A stretch of 35,677 nt of DNA from Candidatus Obscuribacterales bacterium (GCA_021732565.1 JAKFUT010000021.1:1-35677); one strand, 5' to 3'. Shown: positions 16,738-25,073, counted from the stretch's first letter. Made by a program: numbers and translations. Notes: generated by a model from the letters alone, not told the origin.

Positions 16738-16914
16738 ATGAGCATCCTGCAACCTGTCGTTAAAACCACGCTAATCGAAACGTCAGGAACCTCTTTCCGG
16801 GTTGGTTGCTCAACAAACGGGAAATTTCCCTATCACGTATCCGGGTACCTCACAGGGACAAACGCCCTAACCAGGGAGCAGGCACTCATCGCCCGCTTTC
16901 CTGGAGCGCGGTAA
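16738..16914 (+). CDS. Small uncharacterised protein (58 aa)
   Basis: This frame encodes 58 residues from the ATG at 16738, preceded at good spacing by AGGGAG; an upstream in-frame ATG at 16693 lacks a site. The sequence looks real: a strand-rich start (SILQPVVKTTLIETSG), then FRVGCSTNGKFPYHVSGYLT and a short basic helix (TREQALIARFPGAR). One Cys, no membrane helix. It is not recognised. It lies 78 bp upstream of the beta-repeat protein on the same strand and may share its transcript. Confidence 0.6.
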   Translation: MSILQPVVKTTLIETSGTSFRVGCSTNGKFPYHVSGYLTGTNALTREQALIARFPGAR

Positions 16915-16992
16915 ACAACATGGAAACAAATAACGTGTAGATTCTAGATTAATGGAATCGGCTTACTTTAGACCGACTTGAGGATGCTTGTC

Positions 16993-17964
16993 ATGCACAA
17001 AATCGCACAGGGTGAATTCGCAAAAATGACCTCCTCAGCATTCCAGGAGCTTGAGCCGGGAAGACAATCATTGAATCAACTCTTCGGCAAGACCGTAGAT
17101 GTGCCCCGCTCAAAGCCGAAGTTTGAACAACGCGATAATGTGATTGGAGGTGATTTTAGACCAGGGCAAGCCCGGTCAAGAAAACGAAACTTAGTCGCTG
17201 ACGTTATTAACTACTCAAGACTTCACGACTTGATCAGAGCTGATGTTCTGAAACAACGTCAGATTGCTGAGAAAGCGATGCGAGATCCGTCGGTGCAAAA
17301 GGTTACAGAAAAACGCGATGGTGCTATACAAACGGTGATCGTTGAACGTCGGGACGGTTCACTTGAAACATACATGCCGAATGGTATTAAGATCACCAGC
17401 ACCACTCGCTTCAAAATGACTGAATTTCCGAAAAACATAAATCTTAAAGTGTCCTGCCTCAGAGAGTATCCCGATGGCGCAGTGGAGAGCGTCTATCGGA
17501 ACGGTTCAACATTGTTCACCCCTTCGCGCAGCGAAAAATCCTACCGATACGCACCAGACGGCACAACTACTGAGATACGCAAAGATGGAACCAGCATAGT
17601 ATCTTTGTTGGACAAAACAAAGATTACTTTCAAAGCAGATGGTAGCAAGACCACTCGGAAAGCCGATGGTACAGAAATTGTAGAAAACGCAAATGGAGAT
17701 CGCACCCTCACCCGGGCCGATCGAGTGGAGGCCGATGGAACCAAGGTATGGCACAAAGACGACGGAACGGAAATTCGCGAGACCAGCGACGGAAGACGTA
17801 TCACCAGATTCCCGCAGAAAGTAAATCCGATCGTTCAAGAATCGGTCGACTTTCCCAGCGGAGATCAAGTGCACGTACTACGCGATGGTAAACTCATCCA
17901 GATCAGGAAGGATGGAACTATGACGACTGTCAATCTTGACGGTACCGTAACTGTTTCACATTAA
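16993..17964 (+). CDS. Uncharacterised protein of G-box-like DG beta-repeats
   Basis: This 323-residue protein is uncharacterised. The ATG at 16993 is preceded by GAGG nine bases away; earlier TTG and ATG codons overlap that site. The first ~110 residues are helical and charged. From ~residue 110 to the end the chain is a ladder of short repeats of about 9-11 residues ending in DG, NG or SG plus T/S, such as YRYAPDGTTTEIRKDGTSIV, FKADGSKTTRKADGTEIVEN and RKDGTMTTVNLDGTVTVSH. This pattern is that of the single-layer beta-sheet of the TCP10/CPAP G-box family, also found in bacterial proteins. No signal peptide is visible. A structural or binding role is likely; no enzyme motif is present. Confidence 0.7.
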   Translation: MHKIAQGEFAKMTSSAFQELEPGRQSLNQLFGKTVDVPRSKPKFEQRDNVIGGDFRPGQARSRKRNLVADVINYSRLHDLIRADVLKQRQIAEKAMRDPSVQKVTEKRDGAIQTVIVERRDGSLETYMPNGIKITSTTRFKMTEFPKNINLKVSCLREYPDGAVESVYRNGSTLFTPSRSEKSYRYAPDGTTTEIRKDGTSIVSLLDKTKITFKADGSKTTRKADGTEIVENANGDRTLTRADRVEADGTKVWHKDDGTEIRETSDGRRITRFPQKVNPIVQESVDFPSGDQVHVLRDGKLIQIRKDGTMTTVNLDGTVTVSH

Positions 17965-18099
17965 CTCACTCGACTCTACGCTGTGATTTAAACGGAGTTC
18001 TTCGATTCTCCGACGAAAGACGAAGTGGCCAGAATGTCCGAAACTCGAAGAATCTGCCGTTGATTATTGCCAGTCGTGATTACGGACTGGTACCCGACG

Positions 18100-19758
18100 T
18101 TACGCAAGTCCATCGCTTCTGTTTATTTGGATGCACAGCCGTTCGCAGTTGAGCCTTCCGTCCGCATCGCCAGCCTGCTCGTAGCGCCGCAGCGAAATAT
18201 TCGTTCGCCGGCGGCATATTGAGACTGAAAAGGGCAAGAGAGCGATGGAATCACTATGGTTCAGTTTTCCCTTCCACCGGAAAGCTTGGTTCCGTTGAAG
18301 TCGGCGGTTCCAGTAGCGGGTGCTTTCCACGGACTTGGGCCCTTCAGAAGCCTTCGCTGGTTCAAGAACAAATGAGGGTCCGTCTGGTAGGGAAGGTTTG
18401 GCATCGCCACCAATCTCATCCTCGCCACCAATGCCACGTGAGAATGATCTGAGCGCCAGTTGTGCATCCGGTAACCCGTACCCGAACTGAGTGTTCCATG
18501 TCGATCCTGCTACATTTTTGCAACTGCTAATAAGTGCTTGCTCCACCTGTTTGTTGCTCATCCCTGGAGTGCGCGAAAGAATCATGGCAGCAAGGCTGGC
18601 TACCAATGGGGAGGAAAACGACGTACCGTTCATCCAGTTGAAGCGGCCATCTCGGTCCGAGCAGCCCACATTGACACCAGGGGCGGTAAACCAAATACAG
18701 TTACCGTAATTGGAGAAGCTCGCCAGCTTGTAGTTGGTGTCTAACGCAGAAATCATCATAAGATAAGGCAATCGAGGCGAGGGATCAAACTGCTTAGAGT
18801 TACCAGCCGAGAAAAACAGTAAACCGTTTTTCTGGTCATGGTACCACTTCATCCATTCGTGTAAGACAGGATGGACCTTCGGATTGGCCAAGCTATTGCT
18901 GGAGTCTGACGCACCATAGGACACATTGCAGACTCTAACGTTACTTGTTCCACATTGGTTTATCGCACTTATAATGTTTTGATCGTTCGTGGAGAAGCCG
19001 GTACCGTTTTGGAAAGCAATCCGAAGCGGATAGATATACGCACCATACGCTGGACTCGCCGAGAGCCGCCCGTTGAAAGTCGCTGCCGCTGCTGTCGTGG
19101 CAACACAGGTGCCATGCGAGCCATTAGTCATTGCATCTCTATTGGCAGCAGGCCGATTACCTGGACTGCCTGAAGTGAAATCAACGCCTGTGAGAGTTTT
19201 TCCGCTGAGGTCGCCGTTGGTACTCTGGCAACCGCTGTCGCAAATTGCAATGTAGGCACCATTGCCGGTGCTAGTGTCCCAGGCACGAATTACGTTCAGT
19301 GCCCCCAGGTGCCACTGGCTTGCGAAATAAGGATCATTTGGTAAGGCGAATAGCATGGCACTGCCAATCGGGTTACGCTGAATTTTCGAAAAGTGCGAGT
19401 CGCTGGAGAGCTTCTTCTCCGTTGCATCAAGCTTACCCTTCTCAGTTTCAACCACCAGCGTTGTCATCGCACCTTCACCGAGAGTTTGAACGACGGTTCC
19501 GTGCACTTCTTTGAGAACGTCGGCTACCTCCTGTTTATCGGCGCCACTGTTGAGCATGATCAGCAATGTATCGGGCACAGTAGGACCCGGTTTTGTACTC
19601 TTTGGTGGTTGTGAGGGTAAATCAGTTAGTTTCAATTCCTTTGCGGGCGGAGCAGGTTGCGCCCACGCTGGCACACTAGTGCCGAGGGATATGGTCATAG
19701 AAAGTAAGATACATGTTGCCCAGCACAATACGGGTCTTGCCGACCGTGATTCCGTCAT
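18100..19758 (-). CDS. Exported subtilisin-family (S8) serine protease
   Basis: This secreted protease of 552 residues starts at an ATG preceded by a G-rich site. A signal peptide (1-~34, ending PAWAQ) leads a Pro-rich spacer and a propeptide-like inhibitor domain (~60-130, TLLIMLNSGADKQEVADVLK). The catalytic domain holds Asp in IAICDSGC, His in NGSHGTCVAT, the oxyanion Asn in FFSAGNS and Ser in MNGTSFSSPLVAS, so the triad is complete. The catalytic domain ends near GYGLPDAQLALRSF. The tail of ~100 residues after it is odd: it begins Gly/Asp-rich and then turns Arg/Cys-rich (CRRRTNISLRRYEQ) with no fold resemblance, as if read in a shifted frame. It should cleave proteins outside the cytoplasm after autoprocessing. 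Likely monocistronic. Confidence 0.93.
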   Translation of the reverse strand: MTESRSARPVLCWATCILLSMTISLGTSVPAWAQPAPPAKELKLTDLPSQPPKSTKPGPTVPDTLLIMLNSGADKQEVADVLKEVHGTVVQTLGEGAMTTLVVETEKGKLDATEKKLSSDSHFSKIQRNPIGSAMLFALPNDPYFASQWHLGALNVIRAWDTSTGNGAYIAICDSGCQSTNGDLSGKTLTGVDFTSGSPGNRPAANRDAMTNGSHGTCVATTAAAATFNGRLSASPAYGAYIYPLRIAFQNGTGFSTNDQNIISAINQCGTSNVRVCNVSYGASDSSNSLANPKVHPVLHEWMKWYHDQKNGLLFFSAGNSKQFDPSPRLPYLMMISALDTNYKLASFSNYGNCIWFTAPGVNVGCSDRDGRFNWMNGTSFSSPLVASLAAMILSRTPGMSNKQVEQALISSCKNVAGSTWNTQFGYGLPDAQLALRSFSRGIGGEDEIGGDAKPSLPDGPSFVLEPAKASEGPKSVESTRYWNRRLQRNQAFRWKGKLNHSDSIALLPFSVSICRRRTNISLRRYEQAGDADGRLNCERLCIQINRSDGLA

Positions 19759-19780
19759 CGCACCCCCCTTGTGAACATAG

Positions 19781-19798
19781 CCGGGAAAATTATCCCGG
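19781..19798 (-). promoter_or_regulatory. Hairpin in the leader of the protease gene
   Basis: CCGGGA and TCCCGG are perfectly complementary around a six-base loop, 22 bases upstream of the protease start codon. In the mRNA it would form a small stable hairpin beside the ribosome binding site; in DNA it could be an operator. Function is inferred from position only. Confidence 0.3.
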
Positions 19799-20088
19799 GA
19801 TTCTCAATGGTTCATACCCGAGAAACGAAAGAAACTCGCGTGCTCTTCTTATTTTTCAGGTGCGCATAAGCCTTACGTCAGGTTGCTGAGCTTTCTTCAA
19901 ACCTTCGCGAATGCCAACGAACCAGACCAACGCTCAAGCTGGTTCCGGGTGTATTCTCGTAGCCAGAACCAACTTTCTCTCTAACACAACTTTTATGCAG
20001 TGTTTGGTTCGTTCACGGATCATTCTTCAAGGTGCAACTTCAATTTAGCACGGGAGGACAATTTCAAAACAGATGAGGTCACGCGAAG
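19799..20088. other. Intergenic stretch, nothing recognised
   Basis: This stretch lies upstream of the protease gene and downstream of the RRM gene. It probably contains the protease promoter, but no clear -10/-35 pair can be defended. No gene is seen on either strand. Confidence 0.3.
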
Positions 20089-20126
20089 CCGAATGAATAC
20101 GCCATCTACTGAGCGTATTCATTCGG
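20089..20126 (-). terminator. Perfect 14-bp inverted repeat after the RRM gene
   Basis: CCGAATGAATACGC and its exact complement are separated by ten bases, 45 bases beyond the RRM stop. There is no T-run on either side, so it is not a classical intrinsic terminator. It may be a stem that stabilises the 3' end of the RRM transcript, a Rho-assisted stop, or a palindromic repeat copied elsewhere in the genome. Confidence 0.5.
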
Positions 20127-20170
20127 TTCAGACAATGGATATAACATGCAATTAATCTGCAGTTCTGACG

Positions 20171-20431
20171 TCAGGCGGCAATGCTGCGATCTTTTGCGTA
20201 TTCAACGTAGAGTTGACGGCCCTCTACAGAAGAGTTATGCAGATGTTCTATAGCGCGAGCTGCTTCCTGAGCGGTTTGCATTTCAACAAAGGCAAATCCA
20301 CGCTTGCGATTGGTCTCATGATCCAATGGAATCTTGACTGATCGAACCACGCCCACTGCCGAAAATAGGTTAGACAGATCTGTTTCGTTGAGCGCAAAGG
20401 GAAGATTCCGAACAAATAATTTATTCAACAT
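20171..20431 (-). CDS. Single-RRM RNA-binding protein
   Basis: This 86-residue protein is a single RNA recognition motif. RNP2 is LFVRNLP near the N-terminus and RNP1 is KRGFAFVEM near residue 40; both aromatic positions needed for stacking RNA bases are present. The short C-terminus ends YAKDRSIAA without a Gly-rich tail. Small RRM proteins of this type are characteristic of Cyanobacteria and relatives, where many are cold-inducible and bind mRNA. The ATG at 20431 is chosen because AGGCGG lies five to six bases upstream; the in-frame extension of 13 residues is unsupported. A strong inverted repeat follows the stop. Standing alone between larger genes, it is likely its own transcription unit. 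Confidence 0.92.
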   Translation of the reverse strand: MLNKLFVRNLPFALNETDLSNLFSAVGVVRSVKIPLDHETNRKRGFAFVEMQTAQEAARAIEHLHNSSVEGRQLYVEYAKDRSIAA

Positions 20432-20689
20432 GTGAACCGCCTGAAAGTGAAGTGTAGCCATCCTGCGCAATTTTTCGCAGAGCCGAGTGTAGGATAGGAG
20501 ACGCCCGGCGTTAAAATAAAGTTTCTCGCCCTTCGGGTTGAATCAGATCAATCAGGAGGCAAATGCCGGGGGCTTACACTAGCCCTGACGATAATCTAAC
20601 TCTGCGCTGCGAGCTGAGTTCCCGCTCACAGGCTATGACAGATTGGGCTCTCACTGTTACAGGGCATCAATGCTGGTAACGGCCAGACT

Positions 20690-21796
20690 TCACAAAGAAA
20701 AATAGATGTAACCACTAAAGGATAGCGCAAAGAATCCAGCGCAAGCGGCAATCAGCCACAGCAAATTTCGCCGATCCTTAGAAAGTGCCAGCGAAGAGAT
20801 AGTTACGCCTGCTTGAGCAGCCAGCATACTATAGAAGAAGTTTCGACTTCGTTCGCGATGGCGATCCGACTCCACTCCACTGCGCCGCACTTGTGTTTCG
20901 AACATTTCTGCAATTTTTCGGTTAAAGGATGACTCTTGCCGGTATCTGCGGGCATCGAAGTTCATGGTGGTTAGCTTGAAGCTATTTTCGAGATCATCAC
21001 ACAGCTCGTTCACATCTTCGTATGATTGCTGCGATTGTCCGGCACCACGCCAGAGTTTTCTACGCAATGGCTTGACTGCCAGGGTCAATTCACCTAACAT
21101 GGCGCGAATTTTTTCTGTAACGGAAGCGATCGGTGCACATAGCCGGTCAAATCCGTCGGCGTTTTGCTCGGCAATGGCTGTTGCCTGGTAGATGTCGTCT
21201 GTTGAAAGTTTCCGAACCTGGTCTGACGTCTGCGCTTCGGTTTTTCGCTGCGCGATGGCTTCGATTAACCTATCAATTGAATTCCGGGTTTCCTGGTTAG
21301 GCATAACGGAAATGACTGCAGCCGGAGGTTTCTCCTTGCACAAAATACTTAACGCGGCACTCTCCTTCTCGTCGCCAAGCATGGAAGAAAAATGCGTTTT
21401 TATTCTTCTAACGACAGCCAGCGCTTCGGCGGCCTTTTTGTCGCCCGATTTGGCAAGCAACAAATCCATTTGCGTCACGGTAGCATTGAACAATTCAGGG
21501 CTGAAAGATTCCGGATGGGCGATACTTTCTAACAATTCAGCTGAAGTTTCCACTCCCGTTCCACGAATGCGCTTGGTCTGAAAGAAAGCCCATTCATCAC
21601 CTGCTTTTGATTGTTCTTGTGCGGCCACCGCACGATGAAACATAGACTGCGTCATCTCACTGGATGACATTCCGGCAAAGATAGTTGCAAGAACAGTCAA
21701 AATCACCGGTGTCATTGTCAGGGTTGTTCCCCATAGTCCCGGAGGCGTTCCACCAGGTGGATTCCGGGAATTATCCGTTGCCGAGGGCTTGTTCAC
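20690..21796 (-). CDS. DUF4337-like membrane protein
   Basis: This protein has 368 residues and starts at GTG, eight bases after GGAG. An N-terminal membrane helix (~28-46, MTPVILTVLATIFAGMSSSE) is followed by a helical segment with AVAAQEQSKAGDEWAFFQTK, the pattern that marks the DUF4337 family. A long, charged, mostly helical middle (~60-320) comes next, and two C-terminal membrane helices (~325-365). DUF4337 proteins are usually ~200 residues, so this one has an enlarged central domain. Function of the family is unknown. It faces the divergent VOC gene across 172 bp. Assignment to the family is by motif memory. Confidence 0.7.
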   Translation of the reverse strand: MNKPSATDNSRNPPGGTPPGLWGTTLTMTPVILTVLATIFAGMSSSEMTQSMFHRAVAAQEQSKAGDEWAFFQTKRIRGTGVETSAELLESIAHPESFSPELFNATVTQMDLLLAKSGDKKAAEALAVVRRIKTHFSSMLGDEKESAALSILCKEKPPAAVISVMPNQETRNSIDRLIEAIAQRKTEAQTSDQVRKLSTDDIYQATAIAEQNADGFDRLCAPIASVTEKIRAMLGELTLAVKPLRRKLWRGAGQSQQSYEDVNELCDDLENSFKLTTMNFDARRYRQESSFNRKIAEMFETQVRRSGVESDRHRERSRNFFYSMLAAQAGVTISSLALSKDRRNLLWLIAACAGFFALSFSGYIYFSL

Positions 21797-21968
21797 TTCG
21801 GGATCTCCAGCTCAAACTCACGCCTAAATGCTTGATTAAATCATCGTACAAGGAGATGTGCTCTGTGGTACTTTATTGCGCTTATAGAGTTCTTTTTTCA
21901 TAACTAGCGTGACATCGAGCAAGCGATTGCTCGGGCTCCACGCATCTCTGACTCAGGAGAATCATACA

Positions 21969-22424
21969 ATGGCAGTAAAACCAATTCCAGACGGGTATCA
22001 CAGCTTAACCCCCTTCATTGTGGCCAATGACGCGGCTAAACTGATTTCCTTCTTGAAAGTTGCCTTTGGAGCGACAGACGTAATGCCTCCGATGACAACC
22101 CCCGACGGCACCATAAAGCACGCGGAATTGAAGATCGGCGATTCGGTCGTCATGATCTCGGAAGCCAATGTCAAAGAATGCCCCGCAACAACGTCTTGCC
22201 TGTATCACTATGTCACAGACGTGGATGCAGTCTATCAACGTGCCGTGGAAGCCGGCGGAAAATCACTTAGAGAGCCAGCTGATCAATTCTACGGCGACCG
22301 AAGCGGCGGGATCACCGACCCCAGCGGCAACCAGTGGTGGATAGCCACTCACAAAGAAGACATGGCCCCCGAAGAGTGTGAGAAACGAATGCAGCAGTTC
22401 ATGAAGGAAAAGGCGCACGCCTGA
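21969..22424 (+). CDS. VOC-superfamily PhnB-like protein
   Basis: This 151-residue protein has the vicinal-oxygen-chelate beta-alpha-beta-beta-beta fold of the PhnB/glyoxalase-like group. Typical features are SLTPFIVANDAAKLISFLK at the start, HAELKIGDSVVMISE in the middle, and the end GDRSGGITDPSGNQWWIATH. The family includes bleomycin-resistance-like and glyoxalase-like proteins, and most PhnB-like members have no known reaction. Its role is therefore open. The ATG at 21969 has AGGAG upstream. The start of the DUF4337 gene lies divergently upstream; downstream a decayed reverse-transcriptase fragment follows directly after the stop. Confidence 0.9.
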   Translation: MAVKPIPDGYHSLTPFIVANDAAKLISFLKVAFGATDVMPPMTTPDGTIKHAELKIGDSVVMISEANVKECPATTSCLYHYVTDVDAVYQRAVEAGGKSLREPADQFYGDRSGGITDPSGNQWWIATHKEDMAPEECEKRMQQFMKEKAHA

Positions 22425-22499
22425 TCACTGCACGAACTAGACCGAGAATTAGAGAAACGCGCGCACAAGTTCGTCCGCTATGCGGACGACAGTAACGTG
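22425..22499 (+). pseudogene. Remnant of a group II intron reverse transcriptase (YADD motif)
   Basis: Immediately after the VOC stop codon, the same frame reads LHELDRELEKRAHKFVRYAD and continues DSNV. This is nearly identical to the conserved reverse-transcriptase segment around the catalytic YADD box of group II intron maturases (LtrA-like), normally followed by hydrophobic and YV residues. The match breaks off at 22499, just before the 3' end of the kinase gene. Only ~25 codons remain, with no catalytic RNA domain visible, so it is a dead scrap of a mobile intron or related retroelement. Confidence 0.8.
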
Positions 22500-22511
22500 A
22501 AAGAGCAAGCA

Positions 22512-24617
22512 TCACTGCGCAGCAACAAGATCTTCATCCGTCCATAGCTCCATCAAATGATTCTCAGCTGCATCAGTGCATGCTCTCCCTTCTCGAAACT
22601 GCTGAAACTCCGTCAACATAACCGCTGCACTAGCGAATCGCTCGGCGGTATCAAGAGCGGTTGCACGCTCAACAATCTGTTCAATTTTCGGATCGATTGA
22701 ACGGCAGAGCAAAATCGGATGAGCAACCGAAACCGGTTCGGGATCCTCACCGGTTAAGAGGAAGTGTAAGCATGCACCCATTGCATAGATATCACTTTGA
22801 GGCACGGGCCGTCCGCGAAATTGTTCAGGAGGTAAATAGGCATGTTTCCCCACTACCGTTGCCGTTGTATGCGCGTGTTTGCGATAGGCCACGTTAAAGT
22901 CGATTAGCTTGAGTACACCATCTTCATTCAGGATCAAATTGTCCGGCGTAAAGTCGCGATGCACCAGGGGCGGTTCCAGTCCATGAAGATACTGCAGGAT
23001 GTTACACATCTGCTCTGCCAGTAAGCAAACATCCATGTCTTTCATCGGACCACTTTCATCAATAATTCGTCGCAGCGATCGCCCGGTGATATGCTCAAGA
23101 ACCAGGTAAGCACGATGATCTTCGATAAAGTAATCTAGCAGTTTTACAACCTGCGGATGCTCAAGTTTTCGCAGCAATTGCGCCTCGTGTTCAAATTTCT
23201 CAAGCGACTTTCGTCGAGCAATTTTTTCTACAAACACCGGCAAAACAAACTCTTTCACCACTATGATTTCAGAGTCGGAAGAACGAGCTGCCAAATACGC
23301 TATGCCCTGACCGCCAGTACCGAGCTGGTCTGTAATCAAATACTCCCCCGAGTTCAACACCAGACCGGGCGACAAGGGAGCTAGCCGCTCACGTTTCGGT
23401 GGGGTTGTTAACGCCTGCAACCACAGCTCCGTATAACTTTTTCGTTGAGACGGGCTGAGCGCTTCTATTAACTCATGGTCGCGAGTGAGGTGAGGCGCCC
23501 ATTGTTCAACCCCTTGAAGGAAAGCGTTGCGATCTTTCTCCCCTTTTATTGCTGAAAGTTTGAGTTCCAGCGGGGGCCCGGTTACCCCGTGAAACGCTAT
23601 ACTCCACTGTTCTGGAGCGGTTGTTCCTGGCGGCTTCAGAAGTGTTATTCGAACGAAACTTTCCCACGGAAATGTCTCTCGGTAGAATATCAAGCCATTC
23701 AACTCTTTTGCCATCTCCAAACTGGACTCATTGAGAAGCAAGCAATTCGGCTGCCATAACATACCGATAAATTGAAGAACCAGAGCGGAAGACACGATTG
23801 TGCCGAAGTAAACTGTTATAGGATGAGCGAGCACTTGAAAGTATCCAAAGGCAAACACGCCGAGCGCAAAGGAACCGATGCCGAGGGTTGGTCCAAGAAT
23901 GGCGGCCAGAGTAAGCCAGAACCAGCCAGCCCACGAAGACGTAGCAGCTATACACGGAAAAACGATCATGCAGAGAAAGGGAAGTGCCACCACAATCGAA
24001 TACACCCGCCAGAAATAGCGTTCGTATGACTTGATGAGCTCGACGAAGTTTTTTACCTGCTCAAGGGAATGATACCGGATTTCCAATTTGGAAGAACTGT
24101 CTAGTTTCTTTGGTGGTCTTACTCCTAGCATAAACCTGCGAACATCCGGTTCAATTTGGAAATTGGGCGAATACTGATCGAGGAGCTTCAGCAAACGAAT
24201 AGACTTTTGTCCTTCCAGACGCGACGCTGCGATTCTTTTTATCTGGACATCTGAACCGCTCTCTTTCGATCTTTCCCGGGTGTCGCACGCCTGAAATGTC
24301 AGCACGATATGGGTGGGTTCTCGTGCCTCATCCTCAGACTCCAAAGTAATGCTTTTTAGAGAGGCAATGGGAAACCCCTCAAAGCCCCAGGCGGGCATCA
24401 CAAAAATGCTGGATGTAATCTGCATGCGGTTGGACATGCACAAAATCAAAATTATGGTCAGGGCAATTACGAACTGGGGAGCGGAAAAGAACCAGAGAAA
24501 CGAGAAGGGAAGTGCCACCGCTGAGATACGATAGGCGGCTTGAAGCCAACCATTATTGCAATCGATGATATGGACCGTTTCGTGTTTGATATGGACAGTT
24601 TCTTGTTTGGTGACCAT
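22512..24617 (-). CDS. Membrane-anchored Ser/Thr protein kinase
   Basis: This protein has 701 residues if started at the ATG at 24617 (MVTKQETVHI); an in-frame extension to 24818 looks non-coding. The N-terminal ~430 residues hold several hydrophobic segments (~25-55 and ~205-300) with soluble beta-rich stretches between. The C-terminal ~280 residues are a Hanks-type kinase: glycine loop LGTGGQGIAYLA, Lys in IIVVKEFVLP, catalytic loop HRDFTPDN and metal-binding DFN in LIDFNVA in place of the usual DFG, then PPEQFRG and SDIYAMGACLHFLLTGEDPE. Catalytic Asp and Asn remain, so activity is likely. Substrates are unknown. It converges with the VOC gene; the reverse-transcriptase scrap lies between them. 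Confidence 0.92.
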   Translation of the reverse strand: MVTKQETVHIKHETVHIIDCNNGWLQAAYRISAVALPFSFLWFFSAPQFVIALTIILILCMSNRMQITSSIFVMPAWGFEGFPIASLKSITLESEDEAREPTHIVLTFQACDTRERSKESGSDVQIKRIAASRLEGQKSIRLLKLLDQYSPNFQIEPDVRRFMLGVRPPKKLDSSSKLEIRYHSLEQVKNFVELIKSYERYFWRVYSIVVALPFLCMIVFPCIAATSSWAGWFWLTLAAILGPTLGIGSFALGVFAFGYFQVLAHPITVYFGTIVSSALVLQFIGMLWQPNCLLLNESSLEMAKELNGLIFYRETFPWESFVRITLLKPPGTTAPEQWSIAFHGVTGPPLELKLSAIKGEKDRNAFLQGVEQWAPHLTRDHELIEALSPSQRKSYTELWLQALTTPPKRERLAPLSPGLVLNSGEYLITDQLGTGGQGIAYLAARSSDSEIIVVKEFVLPVFVEKIARRKSLEKFEHEAQLLRKLEHPQVVKLLDYFIEDHRAYLVLEHITGRSLRRIIDESGPMKDMDVCLLAEQMCNILQYLHGLEPPLVHRDFTPDNLILNEDGVLKLIDFNVAYRKHAHTTATVVGKHAYLPPEQFRGRPVPQSDIYAMGACLHFLLTGEDPEPVSVAHPILLCRSIDPKIEQIVERATALDTAERFASAAVMLTEFQQFREGRACTDAAENHLMELWTDEDLVAAQ

Positions 24618-24957
24618 GATTTGATCTTGCTTACGTCCGAGAACCAATCCCCTGTTTCTTGCGGAAACACCATGTCTTGAGTTGCTTTCATTGTTCCACG
24701 TTTGCAGATTGCCAAACAGCGCTCGACGAGCGCCTTTGTTTGATCGCAGGTTTTCGGCTGCCTTAAGGCACCGCGGTAGGCATCCATTGGCAAACATAGA
24801 GACTTTGAACAACGACATCGAAGATGGGCAGGGGTTGATGCTGGTCTACCAATGCATTTGCCATGCGCAAAGTACGAGTTCCAAGCGCTCAATGACATGC
24901 TGGATGTGGGTGACAACACTACTAGCGAGGTGCGGTAGGGTGACTGTTCATCGCCCT

Positions 24958-24988
24958 GTAGAAAATTGCGCGCTCCGCAATTTTCTAC
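24958..24988. repeat. 13-bp inverted repeat, AAAATTGCG hairpin copy 1
   Basis: GTAGAAAATTGCG and its exact complement are separated by five bases (CGCTC). The same core occurs in a second hairpin 59 bases further on. Perfect stems with short loops and shared core suggest a small repeated palindromic element (REP- or MITE-like), or ends of a lost insertion sequence. There is no open frame ending close by on either strand that would need it as a terminator. Confidence 0.7.
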
Positions 24989-25046
24989 AATCCATTCAAG
25001 CAATTAATTGCGAAATTCAGGGCGTTTGCAGAGTTGGTTGCTAAGC

Positions 25047-25073
25047 GAAAAATTGCGTATGGCGCAATTTTTC
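25047..25073. repeat. 11-bp inverted repeat, AAAATTGCG hairpin copy 2
   Basis: GAAAAATTGCG and its exact complement surround the five-base loop TATGG. It shares the nine-base core and loop length of the hairpin at 24958-24988 but differs at the outer stem and loop, as independent copies of a repeat family would. Confidence 0.7.

Noticed and set aside
22471-22489. Eight-bp hairpin TCGTCCGC/GCGGACGA as a terminator for the VOC gene
   Set aside because: It lies inside the reverse-transcriptase remnant, where the codons explain it, and no T-run follows.
24618-24818. 67-residue N-terminal extension of the Ser/Thr kinase
   Set aside because: Composition is non-coding-like, no ribosome binding site, and the ATG at 24617 starts a coherent protein.
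24467-25003. 178-codon minus-strand frame
   Set aside because: It crosses the kinase N-terminus in another frame, is rich in Ser/Cys/Arg of shadow type and matches nothing.
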